A stretch of DNA of 61,765 nucleotides from Companilactobacillus nodensis DSM 19682 = JCM 14932 = NBRC 107160 (GTDB lineage: Bacteria; Bacillota; Bacilli; Lactobacillales; Lactobacillaceae), in contig NZ_BAMN01000012.1 in NCBI RefSeq assembly GCF_000615905.1, positions 1-61,765 on the forward strand. Reading direction: 5' to 3'. Position 1 is the stretch's first letter. The number at the start of each line of letters is the position of its first letter. Below are positions 22,198 through 29,807 of the stretch, one piece after another. The notes under the pieces are model-generated. The model did not search any database. It saw only the letters and a program-made list of their open reading frames with translations, and was not told where the DNA came from. Made by a program: the position numbers and the translations under genes.

Positions 22198-23583
22198 TTG
22201 TCAAGCTCCACTATAACTACTAATTTAATTATAATTCTAATCACGTTCATCTTCGCCTTCTTCTTCGTGGCTGCTGAGTTCGCCTTAGTTCAAACCCGTC
22301 CCAGCCAACTAGAAGATGCCATCGCTAAAGGTGAAGGAAATCCTAAGAAACTAAAACGTGCGTTGATGATGGTCAACAATCTGAACGAATACTTATCAAC
22401 AACACAGGTTGGTACTAGTATCGCCGGTATTATCTTAGGTTGGATCGGTGAAAGTACGATCGAGTACTTGCTGGTCGACTTCTTCGGGATCATCCATCTA
22501 TCCAATGGCAGTGGTGGTATGCATGCCATAGGTTCAATCATCGGTGTGCTACTTCTTACCTATCTAGAAGTTGTTTTGACCGAGATCGTTCCTAAGAACG
22601 TTTCTATCGATATGCCACTGAAGATGTTAATGTTAACCGTAACACCAATGCGTGTCTTCCACTTATCAGTTTATCCATTCGTTTGGTTACTGAACGTTTC
22701 AGCTTCAGGTATCGTCAGATTGATGGGCTTGAAACCCGCTGATTCCGAAAACGAAGTCTTCTCTCAATCAGAGATTCTTCGTCTTTCTAAGTCAGCCGTT
22801 CAAGGTGGTGATATGGACCAAAACGATGTTGTCTTCATGCAACGTGCCTTCGAATTAAATGATAAGGTTGCTAAAGATATCATGGTCGATCGTACTAGTT
22901 TGTACGTGGTTGATATTACTGACAAAGTTAAAGACGTCTTGAAAGATTATCTACAACAAGGATTCTCAAGATTCCCCGTTGTCGTTGACAATGATAAGGA
23001 TAAGGTCCTAGGTTACGTCTATGCTTACGATATCGTTCGCCAAAACCAAGTTGACGGTGAGATCGGTATCAGCCGTATCTTAAGATCTGTTAATACTGTT
23101 CCTGAAACAATGCCAATTCAAGATATCCTATCTAAAATGATCAAGAAGCAAACACCTATCGTTGTTGTTGTCGATGAATATGGTGGTACTAGTGGTATCG
23201 TTACTGATAAAGATATTTATGAAGAATTATTCGGTACTGTTAAAGATGAGATCGACGATGTCTCTGATGAATACATCGTTAAGAATGATGACGGTAGTTA
23301 CAATGTTTCTGGTAAGACTACTCTTTATGATTTTGAAAGATACTTCAGAACAGATATACCTGAGTTCCAAGAATCAGATATTATCACTATCGGTGGTTAT
23401 ATCATTGAGAAATATCCAAACATCAATAAGGACTTCGAATTCAGTATGAGAAACTTCAAGTTCAAGGTCGTTGAGTTTGATCATGGGTTTGTTAACTGGT
23501 TCAAGGTTTCTGTTGATAAGAGTGCTGTTACAAAACAAGATAATTTAGCTTCATTGACTGATGTTGATGATTTGAAAGACTAA
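22198..23583 (+). CDS. CNNM/CorC-type hemolysin-family transporter (DUF21-CBS-CorC_HlyC)
   Basis: The protein is 461 aa from a TTG at 22198 behind a GGGG site. It has a DUF21 membrane domain (about residues 5-200: ILITFIFAFFFVAAEFALVQTRPSQLED, TTQVGTSIAGIILGWIGES, LEVVLTEIVPKNVSIDMP), a paired CBS domain (about 215-345: KDIMVDRTSLYVVDI, TPIVVVVDEYGGTSGIVTDKD) and a CorC_HlyC domain (about 360-445: DGSYNVSGKTTLYDFERYF, TIGGYIIEKYP). Relatives export or sense Mg2+/Co2+ or Na+. A terminator follows. Confidence 0.92.
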   Translation: MSSSTITTNLIIILITFIFAFFFVAAEFALVQTRPSQLEDAIAKGEGNPKKLKRALMMVNNLNEYLSTTQVGTSIAGIILGWIGESTIEYLLVDFFGIIHLSNGSGGMHAIGSIIGVLLLTYLEVVLTEIVPKNVSIDMPLKMLMLTVTPMRVFHLSVYPFVWLLNVSASGIVRLMGLKPADSENEVFSQSEILRLSKSAVQGGDMDQNDVVFMQRAFELNDKVAKDIMVDRTSLYVVDITDKVKDVLKDYLQQGFSRFPVVVDNDKDKVLGYVYAYDIVRQNQVDGEIGISRILRSVNTVPETMPIQDILSKMIKKQTPIVVVVDEYGGTSGIVTDKDIYEELFGTVKDEIDDVSDEYIVKNDDGSYNVSGKTTLYDFERYFRTDIPEFQESDIITIGGYIIEKYPNINKDFEFSMRNFKFKVVEFDHGFVNWFKVSVDKSAVTKQDNLASLTDVDDLKD

Positions 23584-23588
23584 TTAGA

Positions 23589-23621
23589 AGAGACCTGCAG
23601 ATATTGCAGGTCTCTTTTTTT
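23589..23621 (+). terminator. Terminator of the CNNM/CorC gene
   Basis: The stem AGAGACCTGCA/TGCAGGTCTCT (loop GATAT) is followed by seven T on the plus strand. Confidence 0.92.
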
Positions 23622-23639
23622 GTTGGCTTATAATTGCCG

Positions 23640-23811
23640 CCTCCAGCAGAAAGGGATGAGCCTGCTGTTGGACCGATTTCAGCCAAGGTCTGAAATCTTA
23701 CTTTTGAACTCCGCCAAGAACACGGATTTCAAAAGACATCCGTGCTGTACGAACGGGAACCCTCCGTTCTACACCACTACAACTGCCTGGCTCATCCCTT
23801 TCTGCTTCCGG
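23640..23811 (-). repeat. Multibranched structured element D (second family)
   Basis: A perfect 17-base closing stem (GCAGAAAGGGATGAGCC at 23646-23662 and its complement at 23789-23805) encloses at least four hairpins: GATTTCAG/CTGAAATC, CTTTTGAA/TTCAAAAG, CACGGAT/ATCCGTG and GAACGG/CCGTTC. Read on the minus strand it is homologous to element E (23906-24083), from CCGGA at the start to GGAGG at the end. It contains no believable gene. It lies after the terminator of the CNNM gene. Confidence 0.75.
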
Positions 23812-23905
23812 CTATATTACACAACTCAATTATTTTTTCTCTATATTATACATACACACTAAAGATACTAATCTAATATATTTTATACGTAGCTCAATTC
23901 AAAAA

Positions 23906-24083
23906 CCGGAGATTGAGGACAGAAGTGCCAGCAGTGGCAGTTATGTTAGGACGGGCGAACTACCCGTTCTTACATAACAGGGCGACTTTTGAAATTTGCG
24001 GTTTGTGCAAAGTTCAAAAGCGAGGTTCCAGACCGTGGCTGGGACCGGTCCTCACAGCAGGCACTCCTGACCTCAATCGGAGG
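23906..24083 (+). repeat. Multibranched structured element E (second family)
   Basis: The closing stem GATTGAGG/CCTCAATC with AGTGCC/GGCACT encloses hairpins TGTTATGT/ACATAACA (with inner GACGGG/CCCGTTC), CTTTTGAA/TTCAAAAG (inner TTTGC/GCAAA) and TTCCAG/CTGGGA. The order matches the reverse complement of element D, with shared segments CAGACC.TGGCTG and CGGTCC..ACAGCAGGC, while stem sequences differ in a paired manner. The two elements diverge from a 94-base AT-rich spacer (23812-23905). Confidence 0.75.
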
Positions 24084-24093
24084 TACCCAACGC

Positions 24094-24126
24094 AAAAAAA
24101 GACCGATAACCATAAAGATTATCAGT
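24094..24126 (-). terminator. Terminator of the HAD/HesB-like operon
   Basis: The minus-strand hairpin GACTGATAA/TTATCGGTC is followed by seven T, just after the gene ending at 24139. Confidence 0.85.
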
Positions 24127-24138
24127 CCACAAATCATA

Positions 24139-24527
24139 TTAACAGCCGCCACCCATAGTAACAGTGTTAGCCTTAACTGCATCCCAATCAACGATATTAA
24201 CCGCACCATCAACAAGCTCACGTGCGTTCTTGAAGACGATCATACGTGTCTTAGGATTCAATTCTAGTTGCATATCTTTTTGAATATAATCATCAGCGAT
24301 CTTCTTGAAGTAGATTGGTCCAAGATCACTATCCAAAGCAATTTCATAATCTGACTTAGGTGCATCAGGTCGATCGCAATGAATCTAAATTTCGTTACCA
24401 ATGCGCAATTACCCTCGTCAGAATATGGTCCTAAGCCATTGTCGAGATCAAGCAATAATACCTTGCCCTCATCAACATATGGTTGTAACTTTGCTTTTAC
24501 TTCATTAGTCATTTCAATTCTTGCCAT
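24139..24527 (-). pseudogene. HesB/IscA-like iron-sulfur biosynthesis family protein, frameshifted second copy
   Basis: The first part (MARIEMTNEVKAKLQPYVDEG, LDLDNGLGPYSDEGNCALVTKFRFIAID) then leaves frame; the rest (SDYEIALDSDLGPIYFKKIADDY and on) resumes in another. Restoring one C in the run at 24368-24369 gives FIAIDPDAPKSDY, the same length as the sibling's VIVVSADEDMSDY, and a protein of 129 aa. It is the tandem duplicate of the gene at 24527-24892, and its ATG overlaps that gene's stop (TAATG). As in the sibling, the cluster-binding cysteines of IscA are not apparent. It is probably intact in the real genome. Confidence 0.8.
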
Positions 24528-24892
24528 TATTTATTTGCCTTCACAATATCATAGTCTATGATGTTAACACTGTTATCGATGATCTCTTTGGAATTCTTCA
24601 GTACCAACAATTGGGTCTTAGGATTTACTTCCAACTTCAAACCTTCGTCAATGAAGTCTTCAGCACTTTGCTTGTAGTAAATCTTGCCAATGTCGCTATC
24701 AAGAGTGATCGTATAATCAGACATATCTTCATCGGCGCTTACGACAATTACTCTAAACTTAGTGATCAAAGCACAGTCACCTTCACCGGAAAAGCGTCCC
24801 AAGCCATCATCCAAGTCTAAGATGATATTCTTGCCAGCGTCAACGTATGATTGTAATTTGCCTTTTGCTTCACTTGTAAGTTCAATTTTCAT
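24527..24892 (-). CDS. HesB/IscA-like iron-sulfur cluster biosynthesis family protein
   Basis: The protein is 121 aa from the ATG at 24892 (GAGGTG seven bases upstream; a GTG two codons earlier is part of that region). MKIELTSEAKGKLQSYVDAGKNIILDLDDGLG, then GDCALITKFRVIVV and DYTITLDSDIGKIYYKQ resemble the HesB-like domain proteins of lactobacilli, which share the fold of A-type Fe-S carriers but lack their conserved cysteines. Function is therefore uncertain. It is third in a minus-strand operon after a HAD phosphatase and a membrane protein, and is followed by its own duplicate. Confidence 0.75.
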   Translation of the reverse strand: MKIELTSEAKGKLQSYVDAGKNIILDLDDGLGRFSGEGDCALITKFRVIVVSADEDMSDYTITLDSDIGKIYYKQSAEDFIDEGLKLEVNPKTQLLVLKNSKEIIDNSVNIIDYDIVKANK

Positions 24893-24907
24893 GTACACGC
24901 ACCTCTA

Positions 24908-25725
24908 CTATCTATATTTGTATTTCGTGGTACTTCCCCAGTCTAATATGCTCAAGATGAATAGCATGAAGACGATAGATATATAACTTAGGAATATACC
25001 GTTGAGAATATTATACAAAACATCGCGCAAATTGTACTCTATATTGCTTGCGATGAGATCTTGAAGTGGATAATACGTCCCTGCCAGTAGGAGTGCCAAC
25101 AGGATCGAAGTTACGATACCAATGGTTCCAATATGATGGAAGAACAATGTACTCGACTTAACCTTCGACCATAGCCGTAGGCTAGTAAAACAAAGACCAA
25201 ACCTGATATAATCATTGTCAACTTAATGATTTTTTTAAGTGTCTGTAATTCTGATAGGACTTGTTCGATCGGTCCGATATCATCTTGAATGATTTGATCC
25301 ATTATGCCCTTGTTACTATTGACGGCAGAGTCGATCTGCGGATCAATATCCAATCCATTAGCCTTGGCTTCTTTTTTGAGGTTATCACCGATCGTGGTTA
25401 AGATAACATCCCCAATGGTAAGTTTGGTATCATCATTATATACATCATCCACAGACGCATTGATAATCTTTTTTATATCACTTTTACTTAGATCAGTTGC
25501 CGAGATACTTCCGACCTCTGAATAATTATTGACCAATCGTCCGAGTTTTTGGTTAGTATAATTGCGTATCAAAGATACGTTAGCGTCACTGCTAACGACC
25601 TTCTTAACGTAATTTCGATTAAATACTGTCGACAGAGTTATTCCCAAAAAGACGATTATCATCAAACAAATTGATAATAAGACTAAGGTGAATCCGTGGC
25701 GATTGTATGATAATGATTTACTCAT
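24908..25725 (-). pseudogene. Membrane protein of unknown function, frameshifted
   Basis: The first frame (25725 down to 25111) has a membrane helix at about residues 10-32, an extracellular helical domain of about 130 residues rich in Ile/Asp/Lys, and a second helix (LTMIISGLVFVLLAYGYG). The last three helices (IVTSILLALLLAGTYY, LYNILNGIFLSYISIVFMLFILSIL) are in another frame that starts at about 25165. Restoring one G in the run opposite 25162-25163 joins them through GRRVKSSTLFFHHIG, giving about 272 aa. I do not recognise the family. It sits between the HAD phosphatase and HesB-like genes in one operon. Confidence 0.7.
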
Positions 25726-25731
25726 GATTGA

Positions 25732-26394
25732 CTACTTCTCCATAGCTAGTTTTGCAATGTCTTGCGGTGTATTCACAATCCATTCAGAATGAGCCTTACT
25801 TAGTTCATCCTGTGTACCAAAGCCGTAAGTGACCCCGATGGCCTTGAGATTATTCTTGTGTGCCCCCACAATGTCACTGCTACGATCCCCAACCATAACC
25901 AAGTTGTCAGAATTTAAGTCGACTGACGTTTTTTCGATACCATATGCTATCACGTCTTCTTTGAGAGTGCGAGTTTTCTCATCTTCGCTGGCTCCGAAAA
26001 CGTGTCTGATGTATGGCTTCAAACCAATTTGATCGATTATCTTCTTGGCGAAGATCTCTGGTTTTGAAGTCGCAACGAATACTTCCTTGTTGCCAGCTTT
26101 CAATTCCTTCATCATTTCAACGATACCATCATAAACTTGATATTGTTGCCAACCATCGATAGCATAATATTCCTTAAAAGTATTGAATAGTTCTTGTGCC
26201 TTAGGATCATTCATCTCTAAGTGATCGTACTTTTGAAATGATGCACCTAGTGTTGGTCCAATATACTTACGTAAAGTAGCATCATCATGTGGCACGTAGC
26301 CATCAACTTTTTTGTACATATATTTCAAACTCTTCATAATTCCTTGTTCGGAATTAATAATAGTTCCGTCTAAATCGAAAAATAAATTGTTCAA
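25732..26394 (-). CDS. HAD family hydrolase (phosphoglycolate phosphatase-like)
   Basis: The protein is 220 aa from a TTG start behind AAAGGATG. Motif I is FFDLDGTIINSEQG (nucleophile D7, acid D9), motif II is around VFVATSKPEIFAKKII (about residues 101-116), and motif III/IV includes VMVGDRSSDIVGAHKNNLKAIGVTYGFG (about 166-195), with an alpha-helical cap between. This is the Gph/PgmB-like subclass of HAD phosphatases; the substrate is unknown. It is first in the operon with the membrane protein and HesB-like genes and divergent from the P-type ATPase. Confidence 0.9.
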   Translation of the reverse strand: MNNLFFDLDGTIINSEQGIMKSLKYMYKKVDGYVPHDDATLRKYIGPTLGASFQKYDHLEMNDPKAQELFNTFKEYYAIDGWQQYQVYDGIVEMMKELKAGNKEVFVATSKPEIFAKKIIDQIGLKPYIRHVFGASEDEKTRTLKEDVIAYGIEKTSVDLNSDNLVMVGDRSSDIVGAHKNNLKAIGVTYGFGTQDELSKAHSEWIVNTPQDIAKLAMEK

Positions 26395-26477
26395 ATTAAT
26401 TTCATCCTTTATTTAGTGTTAAATTTAATACGTAGAAACAATTATAACATCTATCAAATATTGTCGCAGGTGTGTAA

Positions 26478-28817
26478 ATGGTAAAAGTAAAAAGGCCCGA
26501 AATATTCACAGATATCAATCGCGGATTGAGCAGCCAACAGGTTAATGAACAAACGGCCGCTGGTCTGACAAATGTTCAAATCAAAAAATTGTCGCGTCCG
26601 ATTCCAAAAATATTGGCTGACAATTTATTTACCTTGTTCAACTTCGTCAACCTGGTGATTGCTGTCTTAATCTTCTGGACTGGTTCATATCGTAACTTGT
26701 TCTTCTTAGGACCGGTCATCGCCAATATTATTATTGGAAGTTATCAGGAGATCCGTTCTAAGTTAACAGTCGACAAGATCAGTCTGGTCAATGAACAGGA
26801 CTTCCCTGTCATACGCGATGGCAAACAAATCGAAGTCGCTATCGATGATCTGGTCGAAGACGATATCGTCTTACTGAAGCGTGGGAATACTATCCCGGCT
26901 GATGGTATCGTTCGTTACTCCAATGGACTACAGACTAATGAATCAAGCATCACTGGTGAAGCTGATACTATTGCTAAGGCTAGTGATGATGACGTCTATT
27001 CCGGTAGTTTTGTCGTCGCCGGGCAGGCTAAGATTCAACTGACACAGGTCGGAATGAATAGTTTTATTTCACAACTATCCAATGCTGTTGGTAAAGAAAA
27101 ACGTAAAGTTAGTGTCTTGATGAAGATCATCAATAACATCATTAAAATTCTAACATATACTATTATCCCAATTGGACTTCTTTTATTTTTCCGTTCATAT
27201 CTTAAGAATGGTGATATTGCGTCTTCAATTCTGGGAACGTCAGCTTCAGTTATCGGTATGATTCCAGAAGGATTAGTTGTCCTTACTTCAATTGCTTTGG
27301 CAACCGGTGCGTATAACCTATCCAAGAAGAACATCTTGGTTCGTTCACTAAGCGCCATCGAAACATTAGCACGTGTTGATACTCTTTGCCTGGACAAGAC
27401 CGGTACGATCACGACTGGTAAGTTGACGGTTAAAGATACCTTATCCTATAACAATTACAGCGAAAAACAAGTTCAAGCTATCGCTACTAAGATCGTTGAA
27501 GTGACTCAAGAAACCAATGCCACTGCTCAGGCAATCACCAAACTAAAAGTTGAAAGTTTTGGTGAGAAATCTATTGAGGTAATTCCCTTTTCATCCGAAA
27601 CAAAATATTCCGGATTCGTCTCTGCCGATGGCTCTAGATACCTTATGGGTGCCCCTGAGTTCATTATCAAGGATGCTGGTACAACTATAACCGAAGTTGT
27701 CGATACGGCAGCAGAGCAAGGATTTAGAGTTATCGCAGTACTTAAAGAGTCCAAAGGTATTCAAACTCTGATTGGATTACTAAAAATATCTGATGAAGTT
27801 AGAAAACAGGCTCCAACGACTTTCTCATATTTGAAAAATCAAGGTATCAACTTGAAGATCATCTCCGGTGATAATCCTGTGACAGTCGCTAATGTCGCTA
27901 AGCAAGCTGGAATTGATACTGACAATAGTTATATTGATATGAGCCAAGTTGCGGAAGGAACCGACTACACAAAATTAGTTATGAAATACCGTGTCTTCGG
28001 TCGCGTCCGTCCCAATCAAAAGGCTGACCTGATCAAGGCTATGCAGGACAATGGATTGACTATCGGTATGACTGGGGATGGTGTCAACGATGTTCTCGCC
28101 ATGCGTCAATCAGATTGTAGTATTGCGATTGCTGGTGAGAGTGATGCTGCTGAAGCAACGGCCGACTTCGTATTATTGAATCGTAATTTTGACTCGATGA
28201 TTTTCATGCTCAACGAAGGACGTCGAGTTATCAACAATGTCGAACGTGTTGCTTCACTATACTTGATCAAGACGATTTATTCAGTTATCTTGTCAATTAT
28301 GTTCATCTTCTTAGGAACCGGTTATCCATTCGAGCCATCACAATTAACACCCGTTAACGCCCTAACTGTTGGTATTCCAACCTTCATTCTAGCGTTAGAG
28401 CCTAACTACACCCCACCCGCTGGACGATTCATGCATAACGTTATGGAAATTGCCTTACCATCAGCGATAGTCAATATTCTGATGATAAGTACCGTCTACT
28501 TCCTGGGAAATCACATGGGCTTGAGTTATCATACGACTTCAACCTTATCAGTCTTCACGATTGGAATCATCGGTTACTGTGCATTGATATCGATCAGTAA
28601 TCCACTGATAACGAGGAAAAAAGTCATGATCGGTATATCGTTTATACTCTTCCTGTTGGCGTTCATATTCACTGACAAAACCTTCGGATTGCAAAATATT
28701 CTGATCTGGCGTTACAGCTTCATGTACCTTGCTATCTTCCTGATTTCTTGGCCACTGTTCATGTTTATGCGTGAAGTTTTAGGCCGTCGGGTATTTAGTA
28801 AGATTAATTGGAAATAA
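26478..28817 (+). CDS. P-type cation-transporting ATPase (CtpE-like)
   Basis: The protein is 779 aa with all P-type ATPase landmarks: the actuator TGE in SSITGEAD (about residues 155-162), the phosphorylation motif CLDKTGTITTG with D306, the nucleotide-binding domain, and the hinge TGDGVNDVLAMRQSD near residue 532. The fourth helix carries IPEGLVVL, and ten hydrophobic segments are visible, four after the hinge region. The PEGL helix and overall length recall the CtpE-type Ca2+ transporters of actinobacteria and relatives in lactobacilli, so Ca2+ or Mg2+ is possible but not proven. It is followed by a strong terminator. Confidence 0.9.
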   Translation: MVKVKRPEIFTDINRGLSSQQVNEQTAAGLTNVQIKKLSRPIPKILADNLFTLFNFVNLVIAVLIFWTGSYRNLFFLGPVIANIIIGSYQEIRSKLTVDKISLVNEQDFPVIRDGKQIEVAIDDLVEDDIVLLKRGNTIPADGIVRYSNGLQTNESSITGEADTIAKASDDDVYSGSFVVAGQAKIQLTQVGMNSFISQLSNAVGKEKRKVSVLMKIINNIIKILTYTIIPIGLLLFFRSYLKNGDIASSILGTSASVIGMIPEGLVVLTSIALATGAYNLSKKNILVRSLSAIETLARVDTLCLDKTGTITTGKLTVKDTLSYNNYSEKQVQAIATKIVEVTQETNATAQAITKLKVESFGEKSIEVIPFSSETKYSGFVSADGSRYLMGAPEFIIKDAGTTITEVVDTAAEQGFRVIAVLKESKGIQTLIGLLKISDEVRKQAPTTFSYLKNQGINLKIISGDNPVTVANVAKQAGIDTDNSYIDMSQVAEGTDYTKLVMKYRVFGRVRPNQKADLIKAMQDNGLTIGMTGDGVNDVLAMRQSDCSIAIAGESDAAEATADFVLLNRNFDSMIFMLNEGRRVINNVERVASLYLIKTIYSVILSIMFIFLGTGYPFEPSQLTPVNALTVGIPTFILALEPNYTPPAGRFMHNVMEIALPSAIVNILMISTVYFLGNHMGLSYHTTSTLSVFTIGIIGYCALISISNPLITRKKVMIGISFILFLLAFIFTDKTFGLQNILIWRYSFMYLAIFLISWPLFMFMREVLGRRVFSKINWK

Positions 28818-28833
28818 ATATGAATATGGAAAA

Positions 28834-28861
28834 GGAGTGGCCTGTTGGTCACTCCTTTTTT
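28834..28861 (+). terminator. Terminator of the P-type ATPase gene
   Basis: The stem GGAGTG(G/A)CC/GGTCACTCC is followed by six T on the plus strand. Confidence 0.85.
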
Positions 28862-28880
28862 GATTGTCGTCAATAATAAT

Positions 28881-29186
28881 TTAAAACAATTGCCAATGAT
28901 TATTCCGTTTAAAAATATCATCATGCGACCCTGTACGTATTAAAACCAATGTCAGTTCCTTATCAATTATTATATATACCAGTAACCAATTTTTTTCAAT
29001 ATGTAACTCTCTATATCCACGCCAATTACCAGTCAATGCATGATCACTATATCTAGTCTTTAAAATATCTTCATCACGATTGACAATATGGGTTATAACT
29101 GTTTTTAATTTCAATACGTCATAATGTTTCTTTTGCAACTTCTTATAGTTTTTAACAAAAGCCGGTGTCTGAACGATATCAAGCAT
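28881..29186 (-). CDS. yafQ: YafQ family mRNA interferase toxin
   Basis: The protein is 101 aa. The family pattern is clear: IVQTPAFVKNYKKLQKKHYD at the N-terminus, then LTGNWRGYRELHIEKNWLLVYIIIDKELTLVLIRTGSHDDIF, which carries the YafQ core L.G.W.G.REvHi...W.L.Y and the C-terminal TGSH(S/D)xLF segment with the catalytic-region His. The family cleaves mRNA at the ribosome. It overlaps the antitoxin gene by eight bases. Confidence 0.9.
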   Translation of the reverse strand: MLDIVQTPAFVKNYKKLQKKHYDVLKLKTVITHIVNRDEDILKTRYSDHALTGNWRGYRELHIEKNWLLVYIIIDKELTLVLIRTGSHDDIFKRNNHWQLF

Positions 29187-29433
29187 TTAGATCGTCCCAC
29201 CATTCATCCACAGACTTATATCTCTTTAAATCTTTTCTAAATGCATCTTTTCTAGCTTGGACACTTTCTGGATCTTCAAGTTCTGGCTTAAACGGGAGTG
29301 CTTGTTCTCTAACAGATTGTTTTAGGAACATTGTGACAGCAGTAGTTAAATCCAATCCCAAATCACTATATAAATCTTGAGCATCCTTTTTCAACTCTGG
29401 ATCAATTCTTAAACTGATTCTAGCTTCAGACAT
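29179..29433 (-). CDS. dinJ: RelB/DinJ family antitoxin
   Basis: The protein is 84 aa from the ATG at 29433, six bases after AGAGGTG. Residues 3-45 form a ribbon-helix-helix (ARISLRIDPELKKDAQDLYSDLGLDLTTAVTMFLKQSV), followed by a toxin-wrapping tail (LPFKPELEDPESVQARKDAF and SVDEWWDDLNA). It precedes the yafQ-like toxin with an eight-base overlap. A consensus promoter with an embedded inverted repeat lies just upstream. Confidence 0.9.
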   Translation of the reverse strand: MSEARISLRIDPELKKDAQDLYSDLGLDLTTAVTMFLKQSVREQALPFKPELEDPESVQARKDAFRKDLKRYKSVDEWWDDLNA

Positions 29434-29454
29434 CGTTATCACCTCTTTAACCGA

Positions 29455-29483
29455 AGTATATTATCTATGATATGTAAAATCAA
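29455..29483 (-). promoter_or_regulatory. Promoter/operator of the dinJ-yafQ module
   Basis: On the minus strand TTGATT (29478-29483), a 17-base spacer and TATACT (29455-29460) form a good promoter. The inverted repeat TATC-TAT-GATA (29462-29472) is in the spacer and is a likely autoregulatory site. Confidence 0.65.
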
Positions 29484-29613
29484 GGAAATTGTACCAACGA
29501 TGAATTACCATTGGATACCCAATGTCAACACTCAGATAAATACCATTTTCCTTTGCAGAATTTTTCCTTATTCATTGTCTAATTTAAATTACGAAAAATT
29601 TACACTATAAAAC

Positions 29614-29648
29614 AAAAAGACCATGAACATTTTGAGTTCACGGCCTTT
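29614..29648 (-). terminator. Terminator of the suf operon
   Basis: The minus-strand hairpin GGCCGTGAAC/GTTCATGGTC (loop TCAAAAT) is followed by TTTTT. Repeat C lies between it and the sufB stop codon. The rest of the gap from 29484 to 29613 is AT-rich with no recognisable feature. Confidence 0.8.
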
Positions 29649-29681
29649 ATTTTATCCGAGAGGATTTTTCAATTTTATACG

Positions 29682-29807
29682 TTTTCTGAAACGAGTTGCG
29701 AAAGGGCAAATGCCTCCGCTTAGCTACGCTTAAGAAAGGATGCACAACCCGCATCAATTCTTAAGCTAGGCTATGCTCAGCATTTACCCGTCTTTCTCCA
29801 CTCTCTA
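29682..29807 (-). repeat. Structured 3'-UTR repeat, locus C (one unit)
   Basis: On the minus strand the unit begins with the sufB TAG stop codon (TAGAGAGTGGAGAAAG) and ends CTTTCGCAACTCGTTTCAG. Helices are GAAAG/CTTTC with GGG/CCC, AAATGC/GCATTT, GCTTAAG/CTTAAGC and a loop hairpin GATGC/GCATC that replaces the CCAAC/GTTGG of the other units. The conserved segments TGAGCAT and AGCGGAGG are kept. Confidence 0.85.

Noticed and set aside
23620-24267. Open frames over elements D and E as small genes
   Set aside because: Both strands are open because of the palindromes, start codons lack ribosome sites, and the conserved feature is base pairing, not codons.
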